Shown: one piece after another, positions 34,867 to 44,386 of the stretch
Layout: each line of letters starts with the position of its first letter
Position numbering within the stretch: the first letter of the stretch is position 1
Source of the DNA: Maribacter sp. MJ134
GTDB taxonomy: Bacteria; Bacteroidota; Bacteroidia; Flavobacteriales; Flavobacteriaceae
Direction: 5' to 3'
Assembly: GCF_003970695.1 (NCBI RefSeq)
Contig: NZ_CP034570.1
Location: 310,001-374,000, forward strand
DNA: 64,000 nucleotides
Made by a program: the position numbers and the translations under genes
Notes under the pieces: generated by a model
What the model was told of the DNA's origin: nothing
What the model saw: only the letters and a program-made list of their open reading frames with translations
Database searches by the model: none

Positions 34867-35544
34867 ATGGAAGCTAACGGACATATATCTAAATTGGCAA
34901 AGAAACCATGGCCTACGAAAAGGGCCATGATACAGGTATACGAAAAGAAACTATGGGGAGGGAATCAAACAGATTTCTATTCAGGAGTTGGTTCACATCA
35001 TCCTCAAATCATAGCACCCTATCATAAAGACTTGATTGCTTTCTTAAGCGATTTTGAACATCCCCTTACGGTCTGTGATTTAGGCTGTGGAGATTTTAAT
35101 ATTGGAAGCAAATTAGTGGAGTACACCCAGTTTTACCATGCCGTAGATATTGTGCCAGAACTGGTAAAGCGTAATAAGAAAAAATTTGACCTGAAAAACC
35201 TAGAATTTTATTGTCTGGATATTTCAAATGATGTTTTACCTGCTGCGGACTGTGTACTATTAAGGCAGGTTTTACAACACCTTTCGAATAAAGAAATACT
35301 CCGTATAATTAAAAAACTAAGTGCTTTTAAGTATGTAATAATTACAGAGCATGTTCCCGCAGGTGAATACGAGCCCAACAGAGATATTATTTCAGGTCAG
35401 GGAATTCGGCTTAAAAAACAAAGTGGTGTCAAGGTATTGTCTGCACCGTTTAATCTAAAAGTTATAGAGGAAAAGCTTTTATCTGCTATTGATTTAGGTA
35501 AAGGTAAAGGTGTAATTGAAACTACTTTATATCAGCTTTGGTAA
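34867..35544 (+). CDS. Class I SAM-dependent methyltransferase
   Basis: 225 residues. The SAM-binding motif I is VCDLGCGDFNIGSKL (about 70-84), motif II acidic residue in HAVDIVPELV, motif III EFYCLDISND and post-motif VLLRQVLQHLSNKEI. The N-terminus has a WGG-type region (KKLWGGNQTDFYSG) and the tail lacks extra domains. Small-molecule or lipid substrate unknown. It shares direction with the UDG-fold gene. A hairpin with T-run lies 112 bases downstream. Confidence 0.85.
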   Translation: MEANGHISKLAKKPWPTKRAMIQVYEKKLWGGNQTDFYSGVGSHHPQIIAPYHKDLIAFLSDFEHPLTVCDLGCGDFNIGSKLVEYTQFYHAVDIVPELVKRNKKKFDLKNLEFYCLDISNDVLPAADCVLLRQVLQHLSNKEILRIIKKLSAFKYVIITEHVPAGEYEPNRDIISGQGIRLKKQSGVKVLSAPFNLKVIEEKLLSAIDLGKGKGVIETTLYQLW

Positions 35545-35931
35545 ATTGATAATTTAGACTACGGGTAACGTAATGACCTAAGTTTTGAACACCTCAGAAA
35601 TTAATCTTAGATTCTATTAATTTCACTGTCTCAAAATATAGAATGGCCACCAACTAAAAAGAGTCCAATCTTTTAAGATCAGACTCTTTTACGAGAACAC
35701 TATATGAAAATGAAAAAATTATTTACTTAAATACATTGTAAATATATAAGCTACATCTCGTAATCTAGACTTATTGTTGTCAAAGCTGTTGTTTTTGTGG
35801 TGTCGCCTATGAATTTTGTTATTTACTAAAATTTAAATTCAAGATTCTCTTAGAATAGCGATATTTATATCGGAAAATTCGGTATGTTATACCAGCAATT
35901 TTCAAATAAGAATTGATAACGAAATTGAGGT
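35545..35931. other. 387-base intergenic region before ppc
   Basis: No convincing gene. It holds the hairpin at 35657-35690 and the ppc upstream region. Small inverted motifs near 35862-35875 (CGATATTTATATCG) are visible. I found no TAnnTTTG box at a plausible distance from the ppc start, and no RNA gene. Confidence 0.5.
35656..35692 (+). terminator. Terminator-like hairpin
   Basis: AAAAGAGTC (35657-35665) pairs with GACTCTTTT (35682-35690), and an inner GATC/AAGATC stretch can extend the stem. It ends in a T-run. It lies 112 bases after the methyltransferase stop, the only upstream gene it could terminate. Confidence 0.6.
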
Positions 35932-38478
35932 ATGCAGCAGCAAGAAAGATTAGAAGAATTTAAAAAATCGGTACAGAACAAGTTCAATGTTTATAACAGC
36001 CTGTTCTTAAATTTACCGTATCGGAATATAGAAAACGTGGGAATGCTTATTCCCCTGTTAATGGACCAATCCCAGAAAGGTCTACAATCGGGCTTGAATC
36101 CTAAGGAAATCATAGAGGATTTCTTTGAAAGATTTGCCAATCTCGATACGGAGGAAGAGCGTATAGACTTCATGTTCCGAATTATTCAGTACGTAGAGCG
36201 TCAGGTGGTGTTATATGATAGTGTGGAGGATGCCGCATTTCCAAAAATACATAAGCACAGTAGTTCATTGTCTTTAAAAGACTATTTTCAGTTGGTCGAG
36301 AAGAACAACGCTTGGGATTCCATTGCCGATAAACTAGACAATTTTAGCGCAAGAATAGTACTCACGGCACACCCTACGCAGTTCTATACACCCGCGGTAT
36401 TAGATATTATCACCAATTTAAGGACGCTTATTTTAGAGGATAAGATAGATGAAATAGATGTAGCCCTACAGCAGTTAGGATTAACCTCCTTGGTAAATGC
36501 CAAAAAACCTACACCCTTGGACGAGGCCAAGAATATCATATATACCCTTAGAAATGTTTATTATGATGCTATTGGAGATATGTATGCATATATAAAGAGA
36601 AGCGCGGGTAGTAGAGGTTTTGAAAATCATGATATTGTAAAATTAGGTTTTTGGCCGGGAGGTGATAGAGATGGTAATCCCTTTGTAACCGCAGATATTA
36701 CCAAAGATGTAATGGATGAGCTACGTATTACCCTAATGAAATGTTATTATAACGATTTAAAGCGCTTACAGCACAAACTAACTTTTAGGGAAGTGCAGGA
36801 TCCTCTGAACAAATTGCGGGCTAATTTATACAAGGCCATGTTCGACCCTACCAAGGATGTTGGCTACGAGGACATTATAGGACCCTTACAGCAGATACGA
36901 GCCGCATTGATAGATAAGTATCATGACTTATATTTGAAGGATTTGGACTTGTTCATAGACAAAGTTAAAATTTTCAAAACGCATTTTGCCACTATAGATA
37001 TTAGGCAGGATCACAGTATGCACACCAAAGTGATGAATGCGGTATTGATAAAGAATGGGTTTATAAAAGAGGATTTGAACGAGCTATCCGAATCAAAATT
37101 GATTGATATCCTTTTAAATGAGAAGTTGTCCTTAGTACCGGATGATTATAAGGAGGATATAGTAAAGGACACGATTAAGAACGTGTCACAACTAGTAACC
37201 ATTCAAGCAAAGAATGGCGAAGAAGGATGTAACAGGTACATTATAAGTAATTCAGAAGATGTATTCAGTATTCTCTTTGTTTATGCTTTGTTCCGATGGT
37301 GTGGTTGGGCAGATAAAAAGATAACCTTTGATATTGTTCCACTTTTTGAGACCATGAAGGGTATGGATAATGCGGAAGCTACCATGCAACAACTGTTTAA
37401 TTTAAAAGCGTATAGAACTCATCTGGCCAATAGGGGAGATAAACAGACCATAATGCTCGGTTTTTCCGATGGTACCAAGGATGGGGGTTACTTAAAGGCC
37501 AATTGGTCCATTCTTAAGACAAAGGAAGAACTATCGGCAGTATGTGATGCTAACGAAATTGCAGCAGTTTTCTTTGATGGAAGAGGAGGTCCACCGGCAA
37601 GAGGTGGAGGTAAAACACACCGTTTCTATGCGGCACAGACCAATAAAGTGGCCAATAACGAGATTCAATTGACAATTCAAGGACAAACCATTACAAGTAC
37701 CTACGGTACAAAGGAGCAGTTTATTTATAACAGCGAACAACTATTAACAGCAGGATTGTCTAATACGATATTGGGGAAGGAAATTACCATTTCAGAAGAT
37801 TCACGTGCCTTGATTGAAGAACTTTCAGAACTAAGTTTTGAGAAATATGACGCCTTGAAACATCATGAGAATTTCATGTCTTATTTGGAAAACATGAGTA
37901 CCCTAAAGTACTATACGAAAGCTAATATTGGCAGTAGGCCCGGTAAACGGGGGAATAAGGCAAAACTGGAGTTATCCGATCTAAGAGCGATTTCTTTCGT
38001 AGGTTCCTGGAGTCAGTTAAAGCAAAACGTTCCTGGTTATTTTGGAATAGGTACGGCTTTGAAGTATTTGGCGGACGACGGTAGGTTCGATGAGGCAAAG
38101 ACACTGTACAATGAAGTTCCTTTTTTCCAAGCTTTGATGATGAATAGTATGATGAGCTTATCTAAATGCTATTTTGAATTGACAAGTTACATGAGGGAGA
38201 ATGAAGAGTATGGCGACTTTTGGCAAATATTGCACGATGAGTACGAGCTTTCTAAAAAAATGCTTTTAGAGCTTTCCGGTATGGAAATCTTAATGGAGAA
38301 AGAAACCATCTCAAGAGAATCTATTAAGATTAGGGAAAATATAGTACTACCGTTATTGGTAATACAGCAGTATGCTTTACAAAAAATAGGAGAGGGTAAT
38401 GCCCATAAAGCACTCTACGAGAAAATTGTAACCCGTTCCCTTTACGGTAATATTAATGCTAGTAGAAACTCAGCTTAG
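35932..38478 (+). CDS. ppc: Phosphoenolpyruvate carboxylase
   Basis: 848 residues. Adds bicarbonate to PEP to give oxaloacetate, the anaplerotic step. Catalytic motifs in order: VLTAHPTQ (catalytic His, about 148), FWPGGDRDGNPF, LGFSDGTKDGGYL, FFDGRGGPPARGGG and GSRPGKR. The chain ends GNINASRNSA; where most enzymes end in (Q/R)NTG this one ends in RNSA, so the C-terminal active-site tail is altered. N-terminal allosteric Asp-site residues cannot be judged by eye. Monocistronic: long upstream gap and a strong terminator downstream. Confidence 0.95.
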   Translation: MQQQERLEEFKKSVQNKFNVYNSLFLNLPYRNIENVGMLIPLLMDQSQKGLQSGLNPKEIIEDFFERFANLDTEEERIDFMFRIIQYVERQVVLYDSVEDAAFPKIHKHSSSLSLKDYFQLVEKNNAWDSIADKLDNFSARIVLTAHPTQFYTPAVLDIITNLRTLILEDKIDEIDVALQQLGLTSLVNAKKPTPLDEAKNIIYTLRNVYYDAIGDMYAYIKRSAGSRGFENHDIVKLGFWPGGDRDGNPFVTADITKDVMDELRITLMKCYYNDLKRLQHKLTFREVQDPLNKLRANLYKAMFDPTKDVGYEDIIGPLQQIRAALIDKYHDLYLKDLDLFIDKVKIFKTHFATIDIRQDHSMHTKVMNAVLIKNGFIKEDLNELSESKLIDILLNEKLSLVPDDYKEDIVKDTIKNVSQLVTIQAKNGEEGCNRYIISNSEDVFSILFVYALFRWCGWADKKITFDIVPLFETMKGMDNAEATMQQLFNLKAYRTHLANRGDKQTIMLGFSDGTKDGGYLKANWSILKTKEELSAVCDANEIAAVFFDGRGGPPARGGGKTHRFYAAQTNKVANNEIQLTIQGQTITSTYGTKEQFIYNSEQLLTAGLSNTILGKEITISEDSRALIEELSELSFEKYDALKHHENFMSYLENMSTLKYYTKANIGSRPGKRGNKAKLELSDLRAISFVGSWSQLKQNVPGYFGIGTALKYLADDGRFDEAKTLYNEVPFFQALMMNSMMSLSKCYFELTSYMRENEEYGDFWQILHDEYELSKKMLLELSGMEILMEKETISRESIKIRENIVLPLLVIQQYALQKIGEGNAHKALYEKIVTRSLYGNINASRNSA

Positions 38479-38501
38479 ACTACTAAAAAAAAATGTGTAT
38501 T

Positions 38502-38542
38502 ACTAAAAAATGGCAAGGATAATTATCCTTGCCATTTTTATT
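38502..38542. terminator. Bidirectional terminator between ppc and the repeat lipoprotein gene
   Basis: A perfect 34-base palindrome from 38506 to 38539 with arms AAAAATGGCAAGGATAA and its exact complement. A-rich on one side and T-rich on the other, so it can stop transcription in both directions. Confidence 0.85.
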
Positions 38543-38563
38543 AACAATCAACTAAATACACTA

Positions 38564-40648
38564 CTAATGAACTTTTCTTAGTACTTCTATGGAGTTAGAA
38601 ATATCAAAGCAGCCTTCAAATTCGTCAAAAGTCCATCCCGCTTTTAGACCTTTTAAACCATCCTCATATCTAATGTAGTAGATGAAGCAAGTACCTTCCC
38701 CTGCGGCGTCGAAATCAACTCCTTCTACAGCTTCTAGCGTTGGGGGAAGACCTAGGATTCTACCGCTGGCGTCGGTAATTATCCATGAACTATTGGCTCC
38801 CGCAGCTTCAGTATTATCTAACGTGATGCCAGTAACATAATCAGGCGTGCCATCAATTATAAATTCAAACGCACCTCCAGAAATAGTTCCTGCATTTGGC
38901 TTGTTACGTACCACCTCTATTGGGTTGGAAAGGTCAAAGTTTCCTTCTAGATGGGCTGCGTTCATTTCTGGCGCAAGACCTTTAATTTCGCCCTCGTAGC
39001 GTAAGTACCAGATAAGGCAAGTTCCAGCGCCTGCTCCGTCAAAATCAACACCTTCTACTGCATCAAGCGTTGGTGGTAAACCAAGAATATTTCCTTTATC
39101 ATCCGTAATTACCCATGTGCTGTTACTACCAAAGGCATTACTGCTGTCCAAAGCTATTCCGCTAACATTATCGGCCACGCCGTCTACGCAAAAGCTATAT
39201 GGGCCGCCAGAGATGGTACCCGCTTCAGCACCTTTCAATCTATTTACCTCTATGGGGTTGGAAAGGTCAAAACATCCCTCAAGATCGTTTGCGTTCATTC
39301 CCATTTCAGCACCTTGTAGTCCTTCTTCATAACGTAGGTACCAGATAAGGCAGGTTCCAGGTCCTGCACCATCAAAATTAACACCTTCTACGGCATCCAA
39401 AGTTGGAGGTAATCCTAGGATATTTCCTAAATCATCTGTGATAACCCAAGTACTTAGAGAACCACTAGCTTCAGAATTATCCAAATGAATACCGCTAACA
39501 AAATCTTCTTCTCCATCCACATAGAACGTGTACGGTCCACCGGTCAAGCTTCCGGCATTTGGTTTGCTTCTAACTACTTCCAAGGCATTTGATAATCCAA
39601 AATTACCTTTAAGGTCATTAGCGTTCATGCCTGGTTCAAGCCCTGTTAGACCTTCTTCGTATCGTAAATACCAAATAAGACAGGTTCCAGCTCCTGCTTC
39701 GTCAAAGTCAACCCCTTTTACGGCGTCTAAAGTTGGCGGTAGCCCTAGGATATTTCCTAAGTCATCCGTAATGATCCAGCTGCTTAAGCTTCCAGAAGCT
39801 TCACTGGCATCTAAGCTAATATCGGTCACGAAATCGGCCGTGCCATCAACACAAAAACTATAAGGTCCTCCGGAAATTACACCAGCTTGTGCGGCTTGTA
39901 ATCTGTTTACCTCAATAGGGTTGGAAAGGCTAAAACAACCAGAAAGGTCAGCCGCGTTTAAACCGGCTTCCGCGCCAACCAGACCATCTTCAAAACGGAG
40001 GTACCAGATCAAACAAACACCAGCACCGGCTTGGTCAAAATCTACTTCTTTTACCGCGTCTAAGGTTGGCGGTAGGCCTAGGATGTTCAATTTATCATCC
40101 GTAATTACCCAAGTGCTGTTCGTTCCTTTTGCATTTTCCGCGTTAAGCGTAAGTTCCGTTACAAAATCGGGAGTACCGTCTACTGTAAACTCGTAAGGTC
40201 CACCAGAAATTTCACCTGCGGCTGTTTCGTTTCGTACTACCTCGATAGTATTGGAAAGGTCAAATGTACCGGTTAAATCATCCGTGTTCATGCCTACTTC
40301 CAGTCCTGCAAGTCCGTCTTCGTACCTCAGGTACCAAATAAGACAAACACCCGCGCCGGCCTCATCAAAATTAACGCCCTCTAAGGCTTCCATATTGGGA
40401 GGTAGTCCAAGGATAACATTTTTATCATCGGTAACGATGAAAGTACTGTTGGTGCCCATGCTAGCATCACTGTTAAGGGTAATGCCAGATACCATATCGG
40501 CTTCACCATCTACACAGAAGGTAAATGGTCCGCCAGCTAACGCACCCGAAACGGGGGTAATTGGTTGTTGATCTTGTTCGTTCTCTTCAGAACAGCTTGC
40601 TAATAGTAGCAAGAAGATAAAAATGGTTAAAAGATTAGTTTTTTTCAT
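38564..40648 (-). CDS. Lipoprotein made of six 110-residue tandem repeats
   Basis: 694 residues from the ATG at 40648. The frame continues 29 codons upstream, but only the inner Met gives a lipoprotein signal (FLLLLASC, Cys19). After an acidic/Gln linker come six repeats of about 110 residues. Each has GGP[YF]-x-F-x-VDG, a [ST]W-[VI]-ITDD strand, ILGLPPTL-[DE]-AV, V[DN]FD-x-AG-x-G, CLIWYLRYE and LSN-x-[IL]EV. Repeats alternate in two types: odd ones carry Cys in FCVDG and end EVVR; even ones carry Cys in GCF and end EV[NL]R. This suggests a two-repeat unit was amplified. No enzyme motif; probably a surface structural or binding protein. Confidence 0.85.
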   Translation of the reverse strand: MKKTNLLTIFIFLLLLASCSEENEQDQQPITPVSGALAGGPFTFCVDGEADMVSGITLNSDASMGTNSTFIVTDDKNVILGLPPNMEALEGVNFDEAGAGVCLIWYLRYEDGLAGLEVGMNTDDLTGTFDLSNTIEVVRNETAAGEISGGPYEFTVDGTPDFVTELTLNAENAKGTNSTWVITDDKLNILGLPPTLDAVKEVDFDQAGAGVCLIWYLRFEDGLVGAEAGLNAADLSGCFSLSNPIEVNRLQAAQAGVISGGPYSFCVDGTADFVTDISLDASEASGSLSSWIITDDLGNILGLPPTLDAVKGVDFDEAGAGTCLIWYLRYEEGLTGLEPGMNANDLKGNFGLSNALEVVRSKPNAGSLTGGPYTFYVDGEEDFVSGIHLDNSEASGSLSTWVITDDLGNILGLPPTLDAVEGVNFDGAGPGTCLIWYLRYEEGLQGAEMGMNANDLEGCFDLSNPIEVNRLKGAEAGTISGGPYSFCVDGVADNVSGIALDSSNAFGSNSTWVITDDKGNILGLPPTLDAVEGVDFDGAGAGTCLIWYLRYEGEIKGLAPEMNAAHLEGNFDLSNPIEVVRNKPNAGTISGGAFEFIIDGTPDYVTGITLDNTEAAGANSSWIITDASGRILGLPPTLEAVEGVDFDAAGEGTCFIYYIRYEDGLKGLKAGWTFDEFEGCFDISNSIEVLRKVH

Positions 40649-40781
40649 TGTTCTATTTTTTAAGTTTACAACAAATGAAAAGATAGGATGTAACAAAGCG
40701 GTCACAGAAAGATGTTCTTTCTGTGATACTTTCATGATAATTTAGAATAGACTACTGGGTTAGTTGTAATTAGACCAATAT

Positions 40782-42278
40782 TTACGGTAAAGGAGTACTC
40801 AAAATGGCGTAGAACGTTTGAATGCCATAGGCTATTTGGCCAATCTTTAGATTCTCATTAGGGCTATGTTGATTGTTATCGGGATTTACCATAGGCACGA
40901 TAAACGCAGGGATTTTCAATTCATTGATAAAAGGAGAAATAGGAACGGTTCCACCCATAATCCGAATTTGCACCACATCGTCCTGAAACGTGTCTTTTAA
41001 AACCTTAACGATAAAATCACCGTTGCTATGGTTAAGGTCGGTTCTAAAGGCATCGGTAACAGAACCTTCCTTAATCATGGCTATTTTATCATGATCCATA
41101 CGTTCCTGTTCGGTTGGCATGGTATCTGTAATATAGAAACCTTCATTGGCAATATATTTCTTGACCAGATTTTTAAGACGTGTTCCGTCGGATTCTGGAA
41201 CCAGTCTTAAATCTAGTTCGGCGGTTGCTGTGGCAGGAACTATGGTTCTTGCTTTTTCTCCAATCCAACCAGAGCCCAGGCCTCTGATGTTTAGGCTAGG
41301 ATACTGTAATGCTTCTTGATAGAACGCACCTACTTTCTCCGCTGTTTTAAATTGAAGTTTCTCGGAAATCAAATCGTCGCTGTCCGGGACACTTTTTAAA
41401 ACGGTCTTTGTAGCTTCATCTAGAGTAATTCCGTCATAATACCCAGGAATGAGTACACGCCCTTCTTTATCTTTCATGTTGGCCAATAACTGTGCAAGTT
41501 GAAAGCCAGGGTTAGGGGCGTAATTTCCATAGTGACCACTATGTTGAGGTTGTATGGGACCAAATGTCGTCAATGATAATGTTGTTATTCCTCGACAGCC
41601 ATAGATTACAGTAGGTTTGCCGGAAGCATGTACAGGACCATCGTTAATGACCAGAAAATCGGCCTTTAAAAGTTCCCTGTACTGTTTTACGGCTTCGGGT
41701 AAGGGCTTACTACTTTTTTCTTCCTCACTGTCCAGAATTACTTTAACATTAAAGGGTATTGCTACATTGTTTTTCTTTAAGAGATCAATAGCGTTCAGTA
41801 ACATGACGATGGGTCCTTTGTCATCTGAAGTTGACCTACCGAAAAGGCGCCAGTCATAATTAATATCATCGTTTAAGTCCTCAAAGGCTTCCGTCTTCCA
41901 TACGTCACCGTCTTTAGATTTTAAAACGGTCTCGTAAGGGTTTGGTTGGTCCCATTTGGTGGCATCAACAGACTGTCCGTCCAAATGCATGTAGAATAGT
42001 ATCGTAGGTTTACTATCGTCCATGGGTAAGGCAGCAAAGAACAAGGGTAGGTTTTCCGTTTCTAGGATACTGGTATTGAAGCCTCTATTATTAAACTTGT
42101 TACGCAACCAGATAAGGTTGGAGTCTATGTCATCTGCATTAAGGGCGTCGTTAGGGATTTTTACAAAATTTACTAGTTCATCAATACTATGCTTTACTTG
42201 GGATTTAATTGCGGTTGAATCTTGAGAAAAAACGTTATTGAATATCAATAAAAAAAGGAAACAACCGTTTAATTTCAT
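40782..42278 (-). CDS. Exported M20-family metallopeptidase
   Basis: 498 residues. Signal peptide MKLNGCFLFLLIFNNVFSQ. The dizinc M20 core shows FYMHLDGQSVD (first His and nearby Asp), GRSTSDDKGPIVML (bridging Asp), VILDSEEEKSS (catalytic Glu plus Glu ligand) and a C-terminal His in NQHSPNENL. The lid/dimerisation domain lies at about 225-375. Candidates are carnosinase-like dipeptidase or acetyl-amino-acid hydrolase. The ATG at 42278 is three bases from the divergent GTG frame of the SusD gene. Confidence 0.9.
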   Translation of the reverse strand: MKLNGCFLFLLIFNNVFSQDSTAIKSQVKHSIDELVNFVKIPNDALNADDIDSNLIWLRNKFNNRGFNTSILETENLPLFFAALPMDDSKPTILFYMHLDGQSVDATKWDQPNPYETVLKSKDGDVWKTEAFEDLNDDINYDWRLFGRSTSDDKGPIVMLLNAIDLLKKNNVAIPFNVKVILDSEEEKSSKPLPEAVKQYRELLKADFLVINDGPVHASGKPTVIYGCRGITTLSLTTFGPIQPQHSGHYGNYAPNPGFQLAQLLANMKDKEGRVLIPGYYDGITLDEATKTVLKSVPDSDDLISEKLQFKTAEKVGAFYQEALQYPSLNIRGLGSGWIGEKARTIVPATATAELDLRLVPESDGTRLKNLVKKYIANEGFYITDTMPTEQERMDHDKIAMIKEGSVTDAFRTDLNHSNGDFIVKVLKDTFQDDVVQIRIMGGTVPISPFINELKIPAFIVPMVNPDNNQHSPNENLKIGQIAYGIQTFYAILSTPLP

Positions 42279-42325
42279 ATGTGCTTATATTTATAGTAAC
42301 TAATATCGAAATCTTTTTCATTTAT

Positions 42326-44134
42326 ATGCCTAATAAAAGTAGATTATTTTTAAAACCATTCTCATCTCCGTTAAAATATTATTCATTCCTTGGCTTTTTG
42401 GTGTTTTTATTTTGTGTTGGCTGCAACAAAGATATTCCATCATTTGAATCTTTAGGGAATTTAGAGGTAAAAATCATTTCATCGGATGGCATACCAGAGC
42501 AAAATGCAGTCGTGAAGACTGAACCTAGTACGGTAAATCTGACCACGGATATTACAGGAAAAGTTCTATTTAATAACATTCCGGTAGGAAAATATAAAGT
42601 TATTGTCAATTTATCACCTTCTTCTGAATCTTTTGACCCAAACGTTATCTATGAAGTTGAAGGTGTAGAGATAATTAAAGATGGAATGGAGTCCATTTTA
42701 TTTACGCTAATAGAATCAAGTAAACCTTTAGAGGAGGCATCTTTAGATATTGATTTTTTATTGAGTAGGACCTATAATGTATTAAAGGAAGATGCCTTTT
42801 ATAATAGCGAAGGGTATTCTTTGTATTGGGGAGATATAGGTGCTGATTTATCATTTATAAATCCTAAATCTACAATGCAAGACTTTTTAAAATTGGATAG
42901 CTATGACATATCTCCTTCGAATCAAATCATAGACAAAGTTTGGTCAGCACATTATCAGGCTATATGGTCTATTAACTTAGCCCTAGACGCCATTAAACAA
43001 TCTGATTATAGTTCTCCGTCCAATAGAGATGAGAATGAATTGCAAGCAGAATTTAGATTCTTAAGGGCATTGTTATATTTTAATCTTGTCAAATTGTACG
43101 GTAATCCTGTCTTGGTGACTTCTTCTGTTTTTGAACTAGACGCTAAGTTTTTACAGGATAAACAAGGCGTATTAAATCTTATAGAGGACGATTTAAAATT
43201 TTCAGAAAACTATTTAACAAAATCAAAAATTTCTGAAACTGCATCTGTTTATGCTGCACAAGCCTTATTAGGCAAATTCTATCTGTATTTAGGAGGTTTT
43301 CCAAATTTTCAAAATGATAAATATCTATTGGCAATAAACCAATTTGAAAAGATAACTGGTCAATTTTTCTTGGAGGAGAACTATAGTGATGTATTCAGCA
43401 CCGAGAATGAAAGTATGAACTCTGAAATTATTTTTACGATTCCATTTGAATCTGGAGATAATGAAACAGGTGGGAATAGTGGAGTGAGATGGGGCCCTCT
43501 AGGATATGCTTTGAGTGATATGCTACTTTTAGATGACTCTTTTGTTGAAGGGTTCTTTAGTAATCTGGAAGAGTTAGAAGAGCCAATTGAGTTTCCTTTA
43601 GATATTACCGATTCTCGGTTTCAGAATAATATTGCCTCTTTCAAAGTTATTGCAGAGAATACAGAGAATGATACTAACAGGAATAATTGGAGACCGACCA
43701 AATTTATAACAGATTACTCGATTTCTCCCAAAATCAATAATTCTTCTGAGAATTTTCCACTTTTAAGATATGCAGATGTATTACTTATGTTGGCTGAAGC
43801 AGAAAACGCTTTAAATGGTCCTACTCAAAAAGCATATGAAGCCTTGAATGAGGTAATGAGTAGGTCTATTTCAAATGGCAGGCAGTTACCAGATAATTTA
43901 GGTCAAAGGGATTTCCTTTTGGAAGTTTTGCAGCAAAGAAGACTGGAATTATGCTTTGAGGGACAGTATAAGGATGATTTAATACGAAATGAATTATTAG
44001 AAACTACCATCTTAGATTTTAATAATCGCAATCAAAGTGCACAAAAACAATTTGATTCGCACGAATATATTTGGCCAATTCCATCCTCTGAAGTGAACTC
44101 TAACCCAGATATAATTCAAAACCCTGGTTATTAA
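42326..44134 (+). CDS. SusD/RagB-like lipoprotein with N-terminal carboxypeptidase-regulatory-like domain
   Basis: 602 residues from the ATG at 42326; a GTG 15 codons upstream is an alternative. Lipobox FLFCVGC. Residues about 35-120 form a CarboxypepD_reg-like beta domain (LEVKIISSDGIPEQNAVVKT, GKVLFNNIPVGKYKVIV), which normally belongs to TonB receptors (SusC). Then a SusD fold: LSRTYNVLKEDAFYNSE, ELQAEFRFLRALLYFNLVKLYG and YAAQALLGKFYLYLGG, ending with LLRYADVLLMLAEAENAL and QQRRLELCFEGQYKDDLIR. SusD proteins bind glycan or peptide ligands at the surface with a SusC channel, but no susC is adjacent. More AT-rich than its neighbours. Confidence 0.88.
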   Translation: MPNKSRLFLKPFSSPLKYYSFLGFLVFLFCVGCNKDIPSFESLGNLEVKIISSDGIPEQNAVVKTEPSTVNLTTDITGKVLFNNIPVGKYKVIVNLSPSSESFDPNVIYEVEGVEIIKDGMESILFTLIESSKPLEEASLDIDFLLSRTYNVLKEDAFYNSEGYSLYWGDIGADLSFINPKSTMQDFLKLDSYDISPSNQIIDKVWSAHYQAIWSINLALDAIKQSDYSSPSNRDENELQAEFRFLRALLYFNLVKLYGNPVLVTSSVFELDAKFLQDKQGVLNLIEDDLKFSENYLTKSKISETASVYAAQALLGKFYLYLGGFPNFQNDKYLLAINQFEKITGQFFLEENYSDVFSTENESMNSEIIFTIPFESGDNETGGNSGVRWGPLGYALSDMLLLDDSFVEGFFSNLEELEEPIEFPLDITDSRFQNNIASFKVIAENTENDTNRNNWRPTKFITDYSISPKINNSSENFPLLRYADVLLMLAEAENALNGPTQKAYEALNEVMSRSISNGRQLPDNLGQRDFLLEVLQQRRLELCFEGQYKDDLIRNELLETTILDFNNRNQSAQKQFDSHEYIWPIPSSEVNSNPDIIQNPGY

Positions 44135-44386
44135 GAAAAGGCGCTATTAAATGGAATAAATATAGAAAATAGCTTCTATATTACTAGTCATAATATGTTT
44201 AATAAAAGCCAAACTAATAATGGCAACTTTTGCACGAGTTGAGTATTAGATGAAAACAAGTTTAAAGATGGAAAAGACTTAAGACTATTATTCTAATGGA
44301 ATTAAGTTTGGTTCAAAAAGAACAGAGTATTTTATGCTAATAGAATAAGTGTTTTTTTGGTATGATTAAGGAACGTTTCTTTATTG

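Noticed and set aside
39117-40571. Several overlapping plus-strand open frames opposite the repeat lipoprotein
   Set aside because: They recur with the lipoprotein's own repeat period and are reverse-complement shadows of that gene.
42281-42325. GTG start for the SusD gene
   Set aside because: The ATG at 42326 gives a shorter, more typical lipoprotein signal, and the GTG lies three bases from the divergent gene's start.
44135-44386. Possible decayed gene between the SusD gene and the exported unknown gene
   Set aside because: The plus strand has short coding-like stretches but several stops in every frame and no recognisable motif. I could not support a pseudogene.
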